Positions 1 through 10,900 of a stretch of 64,000 bases of DNA are shown piece after piece. The stretch is from Diabrotica undecimpunctata (lineage: Eukaryota; Arthropoda; Insecta; Coleoptera; Chrysomelidae), in the NCBI RefSeq assembly GCF_040954645.1, contig NC_092813.1:14672136-14736135 (forward strand). The letters are read 5' to 3'. The notes under the pieces are model-generated. The model was given only the letters and a program-made list of their open reading frames with translations, was not told the DNA's origin and did not search any database. Numbering within the stretch: position 1 is the first letter of the stretch; every line of letters starts with the position of its first letter. The position numbers and the translations under genes are program-made.

Positions 1-1389
1 GGTTGTTCTTCATACGGGGAAACTGTCCGGTTACCGGTTTCTGAAGACGTGTTTCGCGGTACTAACACTTAGATCACGATATAGAGCACATTTTTCGTCT
101 GTACACGATTAAAATAGTATTTTCGGTATTTTTCGCATAACTACATGCGAGAGAGTTAGAGTGGAGAAAAAGCGCGGTAAGTCTGTACCAAGCGATAAAT
201 AGCGATAGAGAGATTATACGTCTGCCTAATAGGACTCAGCAGACGAAAGAGAGGACGACTGTTTCTAGCAACAGTCAGCAGTCAAGTGTACAACTGTCTG
301 TATTTCTAATGGAGTGGGGTTAAAATGTGAGTAGGAAGGGTTGGAGAACGGGAAATAATTGTAAAATTGTGGTAGAATGGTAGCTAGTAATACAGCGAAA
401 TAATGACATGTCATGAAGACAAAAACGATTTGTCTTCATGACATAACCCGTTTGTGTTCGTTTGTTCTTTGTAATGATCTTTCTTTTATCTTAGTATAGA
501 TTAGGGCAAGATCTTTCATTAACGATTGTTAGCGGTATGTCAGTGATAAATTTACTGGCTTCATTTAGAGGGTCGTTGGTGCCTAAGGAATTCTCGAGAA
601 ATTTTTCAAGATTATTCTAGAAAACCCTAATTTTTGTGTTTTTATAGGATTTGAGTGCAGCTTTTAGTTCGAAATAGTTTATACGAGAGTTCGGATAATT
701 GGTATCTTGTGAAACTGAGGATGAATAATGAAAGGGCGAAGGAAGAAAAGAGTATATATGGTTAGGTTCAGATTTGTTGCAAAACTTTTCTTTTAAATTT
801 TTTGCCAGAATCTTGGCTGTCTCTTAATTGTCAAGGATAACCTTTCGATTAAAAAAGAGATTGGAGATTTTAAGGTTATTTTTTATTAACAATTTTTTTT
901 CCACACTGGGCTAGTATTTGAAGTACATAAAGTTTTCTTACTTAATTAAATATCGTGTCTAAATTTGGCAAAAGATGAAGTAAAAATATACAGAGAGCAG
1001 AAAAAATCAATAAATGCGAGAGAAATAGAGAAATTCTATTCATCATGTATGCTGTGGTTAGATTTGACATCAGATTTATCAGAGGATGCACTTATATATA
1101 CTCTTGTAAGTCGGAGGTAGGCTGTTCTTTTAACTTTTTTAAGATTCTAGTAATACGGTTTTTAGTGATCTTTTCCTTGTACCTATGTACAACTGCAATA
1201 AGTCCTGTTGAATACCATCTATGTTGGAGGATTTTTAAGCTTCTTGTAGTGGGGTGATACATACAAAAGAGTTCTCAAGAAATGTAATAAGTTGCGTGGA
1301 ATTGAGTGTAAAATTAGTCGGATTATCTTTGTTAATCATTTTTATAGCGGAAATATAATATCCGATTATATAATTTCAATACCACCACT
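1..1389. other. AT-rich stretch without recognisable gene
   Basis: I see no conserved coding frame here; the short open frames have no recognisable motif. The first 350 bases are less AT-rich than the rest and contain a GTAAGT splice-donor-like hexamer at 177-182, so a host 5' UTR exon is possible but unsupported. One strong hairpin (409-443) is listed separately. Confidence 0.4.
409..443. repeat. Perfect 15-bp hairpin
   Basis: The arms TGTCATGAAGACAAA (409-423) and TTTGTCTTCATGACA (429-443) are perfect reverse complements separated by a 5-nt loop AACGA. The left arm also overlaps a 12-bp palindrome ATGACATGTCAT (403-414). This could be the fossil of a short inverted-repeat element or a structured RNA; no function is assigned. 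Confidence 0.8.
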
Positions 1390-2345
1390 TTGGGTGGTAT
1401 CGAAAATGCCGAAGGAGGAAAAGAACTTAATAGAGCAAGAATACAGGATGAAGATAGAATGGTAGGAGTATCAGGTGGACTGTCATTGAAGTGTCCCCTT
1501 TTTTGTCCTACTGCCAACATGGGCTTTGAATTAGTACGACGAGGGATGGATAAATCCATAATGGCAGCCAGGATGGGTATGTAGTTAACGGAGATGGACT
1601 CAATTTCCGAAGATAGAAATTCTTTTGATGAAGTTAAGGATTTAGGATTAAGGACTCCTTAGAGTCAGCTGAAAATGAAAAAGAGGGAGGAGCATTAGCT
1701 GCAATGAGTGTGTGATCTGGTCAACTGGAGACTTTGCAATCATACCCCACGGTACGACCCGTAAGCTTACAAAGAAAACACTATAGTCTGTCAGAGAATA
1801 AAAATATTTTAAAGGATATATTTTCATGGTTAATTAACAGAGAAGATTGCACTTCAAAGTTCACCTTGTCAGGGATTACAAATGTTACCCTAGGAAAATT
1901 CCTGATAATATGCCTATTGATCATCTGATGTTCCGTATTTTTTAGGGACGTCTCGATTAGTGAATGCGGAATGGAAGGAGATACATTTGAAATAAGGATT
2001 CTTTTGGTCGCAGAAAGAAGCCTGCAGATAAAGATGACGGTGAAATTCATTATGACGTTCGGTGTATTAGTTGATCAACGATGTCGGTAGAAGTGAGGAA
2101 AATGCGGATTCGATTATTCGAAATGCGAGATGTAAAAGTAATATTTTTTGGATAAACCATTTCACCAATTTCTATGATATATTTAAATAAAACAGTATTC
2201 AAAATGGAGTGCATGACAATAACTTGTTCCCTTTTAGGAAACGAACGGGGAGGAGGTCTAGAGACTGCGGCAACGACATATGATTTTGGGTTGGAATTGA
2301 AGCTGTTTTGTGTAAATGTAAATATTCAATTGCTGTTCATGATGT
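1390..2345 (-). pseudogene. Degenerate I-clade LINE ORF1 remnant
   Basis: Read on the minus strand, several consecutive pieces match the ORF1 protein of the LINE at 29160-30518 in the same order. Near 2290-2230 there is SYVVAAVSRPPP followed by QVIVMH. Near 2160-2060 there is SRISNNRIRIF followed by DIVDQLI. At about 2020-1930 there is RLLSATKRILISNVSP. At about 1850-1790 comes NFEVQSSLLI. After it comes a decayed CCHC knuckle, CFLCKLTGRTVGYDC, in which the histidine is replaced by arginine. Stop codons and frame changes break the frame between these pieces. ORF1 proteins of this clade bind RNA and coat the retrotransposition intermediate. No ORF2 is seen next to it, so this is an isolated fossil fragment. 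The homology is direct by-eye alignment within this window; the family name is inferred from LINE-D. Confidence 0.75.
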
Positions 2346-2689
2346 GTAGTCCTGGTTACCCAGACCGTAACACAATACCTAAATGTGAGTACCTAATCCT
2401 CTCCCAAACTGGAAAGAAAGAAAAAAGGATCTCACCTATTTCTTGGGATTTTCACTGGTTTTCTTTAATTACACCAATATAGCCGCAATTAAATTCGACT
2501 ATTGAAATATAAAACCAAATTTGATACTTGTTTTCTTATCACATTGTGATTAAAGAACTTCGCTACGTATTGTTAACTCGTCGATGAATTACTTTATCTG
2601 TTTAACACTGTTTAAATGTTTAAAATCCGTGAGGAACTTTAAAAAGGCTGTTTAACCTTTGACAGTTATTTGACGTTTTTTGAATCGAT
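2346..2689. other. AT-rich, no feature seen
   Basis: No reading frame, repeat boundary or structured element was recognised here. Confidence 0.4.
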
Positions 2690-4920
2690 TATTTCAAGCT
2701 TTATTTGTAAACTTCAACATTTTATTAAAAAAACAGTTTGAAAAAGTGCTTTTTAGCTTCTAAACATTTATACTACTTTTGATATTTTTCATGTCATACG
2801 GCTGTACGTAGGTTCAATGAAAAGCTGGTGTAAAAGCACAATTAAAAAAAAACAGAAATTTCCATAACCAATAACAAGAAACAAGCTGAGATATTGCAGC
2901 GGACAGATCTCCCTTGCATTTTTCTGTGGCGATATTTTACGATTACCATTATTTGAATGTTTCAAAACTAATTTACTTCTTCACTGTGTATGCCATTTAT
3001 AAATCGAATTATAAAATTTCGATATTCTTTTACAATGTGTTTCAGCCTTAATGTTAATAAACAATGAAAATATTTGCAATTTCTTAAACAAGAAAAAAAA
3101 ATGCTATTTGATTTCCTCTGGGCAATAGAAGGTTTTGGTTTTTTTTAAGTGTTTAGCTTTATATTGAGCCCAGATACAAGTGTAACACATAAAAAAGTCA
3201 AAGTTATTAGAAATTTTTATATGCTAAAAATTTGTTATTCTTCAAACTGATATTTAAACAAATTTAATATAATCTTGATGTTTGTTTTTAATAATTTAAA
3301 ACGAAGCCATAAAAATCGATTTCTATTTACAAAATAACCCTAGAGTGACTGTTTGGACAAGTACAGTTTCTTAAATAATCGGACTCCTGGATAAACAAAT
3401 TGAATAACTCATAAACTGTATGGTCGTTCTGTATGATATTTAGCACCCTTTAAAAACTCATTAACTGTCATAATTTTAAATAGTTGTATTACATATGGTT
3501 ATGCAAAAAAGAAAGTTATTTATATGTATATTATTAATATTTATATTAACATTTATAAATTTTACTTTAAAAATAAGGGTTTTTAAATTATCTCGGTCAA
3601 TTCTTTATGTATTTTAATTATAAAAATCTCAATATTAGAGAACATTTTATGATCTATAACTTTTATTTTAATCATATATCTCTAACATGAATAAGAAACG
3701 TTTTATGCGCATAAACTTTTTTCACTTTTTACGATTGTTTAATAAAAAGTCAAAGCAAAATTAGCTGTAGTCTTCACATAATTGTCATCAGCTACCCCTC
3801 ATATACCTTTTAGAGACTTTAAATATCTCTTTAAGATTTTTTCACCTTTTATTAGAGTTGTAGATCATAAAAAGTTATGTAATTTTTGAGAGTATCCAAA
3901 TTAAAATACATGAAATTATTAACCAAAATAGTTGCAAAAAAAACCTTATTTTTGCAGTTATTTATAAATTATAATAACTCTTTTTTTGCGCAAAGACATG
4001 TAACATAGCTCCTGGAAATTATGGAAATGAATAAGTTATTAGCGCTAAATATCAATCAGAGCAAATAATTTATAGGTTATTTATTCTGTTTATAAACATT
4101 TTAAATAACGTTGATATCGTTTATGCCACAAACTTATTTAGATGCTTATGAAAAACTGGTGAAAAACACACTTTCTAAAAAAAATAGAATCTTCTATGAC
4201 CGTTACTAGGCAAGAGAGCATTTTATATTTAAAACAAAGAATTTTATTCTTAAAATCATACTTCCATTGTCTATCAACAGTAAGAGCTGAAAATTGAAGG
4301 GACACTAAATGAAGATCTGAATTGTGCGTTCCAACTTACATATGGCATATGCGGTAAAGAAGTAAAAATTTATAACCCGTTAAAATGATGGTATTCGTAA
4401 AATACCGCTTCGGAAAAGTAGAATGGAGAACCATTTGAGCTCGGTTTTTTTTTTAGATTTGAACTTTTTCAAAATGAAGGGAGATTGCAAAATTTGCAAT
4501 ATCTTGGCTTCTGTGACACGTAAAACATAATTTTTTTTTCAAACTGGGATAGCTCAACAAAAAGTTGTTTACATAATCGCTTTCTACGATAAACAAATCG
4601 TCACTATTTTTATTAGTTACATTAGGTACATACCATTATGCGAAAACAAAGTTATTAAAATTTATAAATTTCTGCAAAATCAAGGGTTTTTTGCAACTAT
4701 TTTGGTGAATTCTTTATATATTTTAATTTAGAAACTCACAAATGGAAGAACTTTTTGAATCTACAATTTTTATTTTAACTATTTTTCTCTAAACTGGATA
4801 AAAAACGTTTATAGCCAAAATCACCTGTATGTCTTTACAGATTTATTATTAACTAACCCTCATATATCTTTTAGAATCTTCAAATATCAGTATAAAATTT
4901 TTACGTGAAACCAATAATTT
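2690..4920. repeat. Cluster of diverged direct and inverted repeats
   Basis: Several blocks recur with moderate divergence. The stretch around 2820-2890 (AAAGCTGGTG followed by an A-run) resembles 4145-4215 in direct orientation. The block around 3570-3850, containing CCCTCATATACCTTTTAGA, resembles 4685-4900 with CCCTCATATATCTTTTAGA. In contrast, 3860-4000 is an inverted copy of about 4650-4740 (GCAACTATTTTGGT shared in reverse). The stretch 2920-3010 is inverted relative to 4330-4420 (GTATTTTACGA, TATGCCAT shared). No coding motif is visible. The layout fits old non-autonomous foldback-type repeats or repeatedly duplicated satellite-like DNA. Confidence 0.5.
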
Positions 4921-5273
4921 TTTCCCAGATGGACCTTTGTATAAATTAGTTCTCCGATAAAGATGAACTTATTTCTACTTTTCAATACAATAACTAAAAA
5001 TAGCTACAGAAATACATATTTAAATATCTAATACTTTGTTTATGTTTATTAACTTGATATTTATTCACTAATTTGTTTTTCCGAAGTTTATTATATCATA
5101 ATTATAATACCAACGAAAACGTAAAATTCAAATTAATGCATCTCGAATATGACGCGTGCACCCTGGCGATAATAAAAAATGAATGAAAAAAAAAATAAAC
5201 ATTTTTTCAAGTTAATTGCGTAACGGAAACGGTGTAAAATAAAATAATATAAAAAAAGTTTCTATTTACTTAC
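4921..5273. other. AT-rich, no feature seen
   Basis: No gene was recognised. If the THAP exon on the minus strand belongs to a gene, this stretch would be the start of its following intron. I could not find a convincing next exon supplying the C-x2-H half of the zinc finger. Confidence 0.35.
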
Positions 5274-5397
5274 CAGAGTGTAATATCCATGTTTGACAAG
5301 CCGAAGGATTTTTTGTCGGAAATCTGAACATTCTTAATCCATGAATTTTGTATGGTGATAAACCACATTTGTAATAACAACAAATATTTCCAGTCAT
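5274..5397 (-). CDS. Possible THAP zinc-finger exon (partial gene)
   Basis: Read on the minus strand, this 124-nt stretch encodes 41 residues beginning MTGNICCYYKCG and continuing with FRFPTKNP and CQTWILHSG. The C-x3-C pair, the F-x-FP step and the conserved W about 30 residues later are the N-terminal half signature of THAP domains. These are C2CH zinc fingers that bind DNA and occur in P-element-type transposases and in host transcription factors. The block ends exactly at a GTAAGT splice donor (5273-5268) and begins after an acceptor-like TATTTTACAG, so it may be an internal or first coding exon. The distal cysteine and histidine of the domain should lie on the next exon, which I did not find. 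It may be a host gene exon, a domesticated transposase or a fossil. The motif is seen directly; the gene model is inference. Confidence 0.5.
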
Positions 5398-6317
5398 CTG
5401 TAAAATACCATTTATTTATTCTGGAAGTAACATTACTTTAATTTAAAATCACTTTTTTCAAATATTATCGAATGTATGTATTATCGGGTAAAATTTATTT
5501 CTAAATACCTAATTTGTTCATTTCTCATACAAATGTTTTTTGTTTTAAACACAGAATTAAAATGTTCTACTTACCTCGGACCAAATTTTTGTAATACACT
5601 TCGAAATAAAATAAAATATTTAAATTCTTTAAACTTATTTAGATATAGGAAAATTTAGAAGTCACAGCACGTTTATGTAGGTACAATTTTAGTTGACACG
5701 ATATTTACTATGTAGTTGATAGCATGTTGATAGTAATAACTCTATTTTAAATGAATACCTGTGATTCATGTTCTGTTTTTGTAACATTTTTATTGGTAAG
5801 TAAACCTGTCGCTACTATGTCAGTGAAATATTGCAACGCTGGTGAATTTAATTCAGTGGATCAAAAATGGACGTTTAGTTTATTCCTTAACTTTTTCACA
5901 TAACACCATCAAGTATAATGTATATCAAACAAACAATGGTATATTAAAATCTATTGAGACAGAAAGAGTGGTGACATCTAGTGACTGTCTCAATTAGAAT
6001 CAAACAAATTTATACATTGCGTTGGCTAACTAGTCCTATTTAAACAATGGTATTACTATGACTGAAGTCAACCAGCTCATAAGCTAACGTCTAAAGGTGG
6101 GAAACTTTCGATAGATCTAATGTAATGTAAAGTAAATTATAGGTTATTATCGATAATTTCTCACCTCTACTACTTTCATCTCTTTTTATTTCACAACGTA
6201 TTATGTTTTCTATCTTTTGCGTTATTTTGCCGGTTCTTAAGGCACTCATCCCTGTATAATAAATATAAAAGCTTCATTGATATATTAGATTAAATGAAAA
6301 GCTTTAATTCGCCATAA
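5398..6317. other. Intergenic AT-rich stretch with a small inverted repeat
   Basis: No gene was recognised. A perfect 10-bp inverted repeat, ATTGAGACAG at 5953-5962 and CTGTCTCAAT at 5985-5994, flanks a 22-nt spacer. It may mark a small element end but no target duplication was identified. Confidence 0.4.
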
Positions 6318-6743
6318 CGCAAAGGAATGGCAATAAAATGGTACAAAAAATTATCGATGGAGCTCTTGACTTGCGCAGCACTTATAAATGCCCATATCGC
6401 GTATCAAAGCATTGCCAATGAAATCATGGCGATTATCAAATTCAAGGAAGAGTTACTTCGGGCCCTGTTAGCAGATTTTACTGTCACACCAGTCATTATG
6501 GAAAATAGTCACAAACTCAGCGATGTTGGTCGTGCAGGCAGAAGACGATGTACAACCTGTTACGCAAAAATGGTAAAAGAGAAAGGAAGGCAAGACAACA
6601 CCTCGTTGACATGTAATGCCTGTAAAAAATTCTATTGCCTTGGCTGTTTTTCTAAAAATTCTATTACGTTTTGTTTTATGGAAATAAAACTTATTTTTCC
6701 TAAAATGTGTTCTTACTATAAATATATAACAAAAAAAAAATAA
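6318..6743 (+). pseudogene. piggyBac-type transposase, C-terminal fragment
   Basis: The open frame encodes the end of a piggyBac-family DDE transposase. The segment IKWYKKLSMELLTCAALINAHIAY corresponds to the helix after the catalytic core, where family members read roughly K-W-Y-K-K-x-x-x-E-L-L with V-N-A. It is followed by the C-terminal cysteine-rich finger, with RRCTTCYAKM, LTCNACKKFYCLGCF supplying the paired C-x2-C motifs. These elements cut and paste DNA at TTAA sites. The catalytic aspartates and the whole N-terminal two thirds are absent upstream, so this is a 5'-truncated fossil. The first in-frame methionine at 6327 is arbitrary because homology begins slightly upstream (RKG). Family assignment rests on the motif order; no terminal repeat was proven. 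Confidence 0.75.
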
Positions 6744-7230
6744 TTACGCAATTGTTACTTATAAATGATATGGGCCACGTGGCCCGTATGCGTACCTAAC
6801 CTGTTAATAATTTACAAAACTTTTTCAAATAAACATTAGTATGAAAAAATGTGAAATTAAAACAAAGATTTGATATAAAAATTTATTGCAAAATAAAAAC
6901 AAACAAGAAAAGAACAGACAAACAAATTTACTTTTCGGAAGAAAATTTGTGAATTTGTAAATTTAAAATTTGCAGAAATTTTAACAGGAAATTTGACATT
7001 GTTTTTTTGATATAAGCTGATCAATATCAGCCGGAATTAATTAGGTAGCGACACGTACGCAGCTTTTTAATCGTGCACCACTTAGTCTTGATCGGTGGTC
7101 ATTTTTGATTAATTTCATGGTGGAAAATAATAATTGTTCGCAAACATACGTACTTACAAACAAAGACATCATTTGCTTTACATTTTTCGTCAAAGCGAAA
7201 ATTTCTCAAGGCTCACACAAGATTTATAAC
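6744..7230. other. AT-rich gap with a 14-bp palindrome
   Basis: No gene is seen. A perfect palindrome GGGCCACGTGGCCC lies at 6772-6785, 28 bases after the piggyBac stop codon, and may be a subterminal motif of that element. A TTAA occurs at 6804-6807, but nothing shows that it is the element border. Confidence 0.4.
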
Positions 7231-7366
7231 AAAAAATCGGTTGCCTGTAAAGTCGGTTTTACGGGCGAAGATTTTACGTGACAACGTCTTTTTCTCGGTA
7301 GAATATTTATTGATATGAATATTATTAAATTGCACAATAGGAACAAGGAATTGAATGAAAATAAGA
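7231..7366 (+). repeat. MITE-like repeat, copy 1, left part
   Basis: This is the left portion of a repeat split by the BEL element. It contains TTTTACGTGACAACGTC (7272-7288), which is nearly complementary to GACGTTGTCACGTCAAAA at 17406-17423. These are probable terminal inverted repeats, although the homology between the two copies starts about 40 bases further out. The last five bases (TAAGA, 7362-7366) are the BEL target duplication. The second copy at 18221-18646 aligns directly across the insertion point. No transposase is encoded, so the repeat is non-autonomous. Its superfamily is not recognised. Confidence 0.75.
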
Positions 7367-7832
7367 TGAACAAATTCCCTTCGTTGGCTCAGTGAAGATG
7401 TTCGTTCTGTTGTAATGGAAACACCAAATAATAGTAGCAGAGTTTATTGTTGAGACGTACACTATGGGTGTAGACCCGGGATTACTTTGAGTAGAGACTG
7501 ATGAAGTTGATCGTTGAAGACTATATGTTCGTTGAGTGAATATTGATTGAATGCTTCTCTAGTCAAGAGATATTAGTTTTATATAAATTCTATTTGGGTC
7601 AATATTTTTCGCGTACCTAGCGTGATATGTGTATTTAATTTATGTAAATTGTTTAACTTTGTCAGTACTTTTGACTGATGTCCAAATTATTATTTATAAT
7701 TGACCAAATGTGTATGTAACCTAATTAACTACGTGTGTGTATATAATAACAAATAGATTCATTCGGTCTACTGGGTGATAAAATTATACTGTCCAATTTC
7801 GGATATGAATTCTGAAGATTTGATATTGGACA
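7367..7832 (-). repeat. BEL 3' LTR
   Basis: This is the downstream LTR in element orientation, 466 bp, TG at one end and CA at the other. It differs from the other copy at three places that I can see (CCCTTCG versus CCCCTCG, GGATTACT versus GGATTGCT, and GTATATAAT versus GTATTTAAT). The adjacent internal sequence 7833-7966 holds only a short non-coding stretch. No strong polypurine tract is obvious there. Confidence 0.95.
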
Positions 7833-7966
7833 TACTGCGGAATCGGGCAATCTGGCCCAAGTGTCAATACTCAAAGTTTACATATAAGTATTACATAACA
7901 TAGTAAAATTCAAACATGATAAATTATAAATAGTTTAAGAATAATCAATAATCTTCCAACCGTACC

Positions 7967-10900
7967 CTAGCTATCAATGTCCGACTCTATCTCTAGATTA
8001 AAATTAGGGCAATTGGATGAAAATGTGGAAAGTGGGATGTCAACTTGGGAAGTCGACCGTACAATGTTGTGCCGATTACTAACTAATACAGGTACTTCCT
8101 GTTCGTTAGTCTGAGTTTGTGGATTCCCTGAACGACATAGTCGTGCAACAGGACGGTACTTCCATAACGTGAGTATCCCAATTATTACCATTATAGTAAT
8201 GATCCCGGTGGCCACAAAATAATGCCAATTAGATTCGTGAATCGATCGCCACTGCGTATGCGTCATTTCTTGTTCCAGACTCTCCTCCTCAAGTAACACA
8301 TGACGTAGCTCTCCTCCTGGTATGTCAAGGTAGGTGTTTAGAGGCGTGTTAAACTTGCGGGGTGTCCTCGCCACCAGTTGGGCCACGGGAGTGATTGGCG
8401 ACTTCAGGTAACTCGTCACTGCTCTGTCCACCCCACTGCTAGTGGGGAGTAATGTAATATTTTTCGTTTGGGCGATACATTTGGGTGAAAGCTTCAGGAA
8501 TGTGACTCGTTCCAGTACTCTTTCGCTCCGATTTCCATCGCAAATAATGGATATGTGTATCGTGACTGGCGTGATAACTAGCCAGAGGTTGGGAGTACCC
8601 ATCTTACTCCATTGAGCTGTCTGTATTGTCCTGGCTACCACTGGACATGTGCTATTCTTAGATCGCTCATAAATTTCTTCTAGTATGCAGTTTGGTTGGG
8701 TATCCATGTTTCTTATAGCCGTTGGTGAGCACGCTATCTGCGCCTTTGTCAACAGTAAGCACCTTTCTCTATCTTCCGTGGTCAATTCGAAGTAGTGCAG
8801 TGTGTTATAATCTACGACCAGTAGATTCCTTGGGGCGACAAATGTGCGCAACACCGACCCCTCAACGTTAAGTGGTATGGCCGTGACTTTGAGCATGCTG
8901 TACTTATTTTTCCCTGTCACTATGAAGTAGCCGATGACTGTTATATATCTGTCGTCATGACTGACTTCTGTTTCTATAATGGGTTGTCGTCGTATTTCGA
9001 CCCCTTGAGGCAGTATCTGCCCTGCTTTCCCTATTAATTTGGTTATTTCACCCGGTTTCACTATATCAATGAAGTGTCCGTGGTTATAGTGAAGGTTTAA
9101 TATTCCCTCGTAAAATTGAGTATATTCGTTTATGAAGTCCATAACTTGTAATGCTATCGTTTGTATTCGTAACGTGCTATATTCGGTTTCTAGTTTTTGT
9201 GCTTTGTCTTCTACTTCGTTAAGTCCTTTAGATATTTCTTGTAGACCTGTGATTAGTGCTTTGTTAAACTTGTTCATTTGCTCGTTTATCCTGTTCTCTG
9301 TGTGATTGATTGATGTTATTGTTTCTAACATTATCTTCGCCTGGTGCTGTGATCCCTTTATTAGCTCCTTTTGGTTATTATCTAATGCTTCAATGTTACT
9401 GTAGGCTTCGCCATTGACTCCAAATACTGAGGTTAATATTGTTCCTAATATTCCTCTTCTTTCCCTTCCTTTTATTTCTACTGTCAACCCCTCGCTTACT
9501 GACTCCGCCTTTCTTTGTCCTTCCTCTAACTTCTCTATTATATCCTTACAATTCACGATTTTTATCTCATGACACAGTTCTCGTACGCCTTGTATCATAT
9601 TTCCTATTAGTTGGTGCTCTGTTCGAATTCTTCCTTTTTCGAGTAACACCTTTATTCGAAATGTTTCCCGGTCTATGACGACCTCTCCAAGGTCTTCTGT
9701 GAAAAATCCTGGTACCGGATTATATATTTTATACGGTTCTGCCTTTATGGGTTTTAACATCGTTAAAAACATTATAGCTTCTAGTATTTTCTTCCATCTT
9801 AGTGCTGCTGCCTTCTTCGGCTTTTCCTGTTTCTTTTCTTCCAGTCGTATTAGTTTATGTATGGGTCTTTTAGTCAGTTTCCCGTTTGCCTTTCTCACTG
9901 TTACTACTCTGGTTAATCCCTCCGCTCCATGGTGTGTTTCTGTTACCCTCGCTAATGGCCATCTGCCTGGAGGTGTATCCTCTTCTTTAATTATAACTAT
10001 TTCTTCTTCTTTTATGTTAGCGTGCGCCTTATGCCATCTATTTCTCTGTTGTAGTTGGTGCAGGTATTCCTGTTTCCAAATTTTCCAGAAGTCTCTTTTT
10101 ATTTTCTCCAATAATCTCCACCTCGTCGGCATCTTCAAATAAGTCGTAAGCTCTTCTTCCCGATTTGGTGATATAATTTCTCTCCCTATAAGGAAGTGAG
10201 CTGGTGTCAGGGCTATTTTCCCTTCAGGGTCTTCTGATGACCCACATAATGGTCTCGAGTTCATACATGCTTCTATTTGTGCCAGCACCGTACTCAATTC
10301 TTCATATGTTAGAACTGTTTCCCCGATGATTCTTTTCAAGTGATATTTCATTATTCGCACTGCGCTCTCCCATAATCCTCCGAAATGTGGTGCATATGCA
10401 GGTATGACATGCCACTGGGTACCTAGTGCCCGTAATCCTTGTTTTATCTCGTCATCTATTGTTTGATTTTCTTTTTTCAACAAATTTGCTGTTCCTACGA
10501 ATGTGGTTCCGTTATCGCTGTATACGTTGTTGCACTGTCCTCTGCGTGCCGTAAATCTCTTGAACGCTGCGATGAAAGCATCCGTAGACATATCGCTTAC
10601 TACCTCAAGGTGTACTGCCTTCGTTGACAGACACACAAATACTGAGATGTAGCCCTTATAGCCACTCTGTCCTCTGCCTCTCGTGGTACTTATTTTTATT
10701 GGCCCGGCATAATCTATCCCTGTGTTAGTAAAGGGATGACTCGGGTTCACTCTGTCTTTCGGTAGATCTCCCATTAATTGTTGTGCTGCTTGGCTTTTAT
10801 ACCTCCTGCACCTTAAACATTTTGCTAGATGATCTTTCACGGTTCTTCTGCCGTTGATTATCCAGTATTTCCTTTTTATGTACTGTAGTGTTTGTTGTAA

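Noticed and set aside
1..350. Host 5' UTR exon ending at the GTAAGT at 177-182
   Set aside because: A single donor-like hexamer without a coding exon or acceptor is too weak to annotate.
1045..2482. Short plus-strand open frames as host genes
   Set aside because: No motif or coding signature was seen, and part of the interval is better explained by the LINE fossil on the other strand.
5100..5200. Second exon of the THAP gene
   Set aside because: An AG acceptor near 5167 gives only a dozen codons before a stop and no C-x2-H, so it does not complete the domain.
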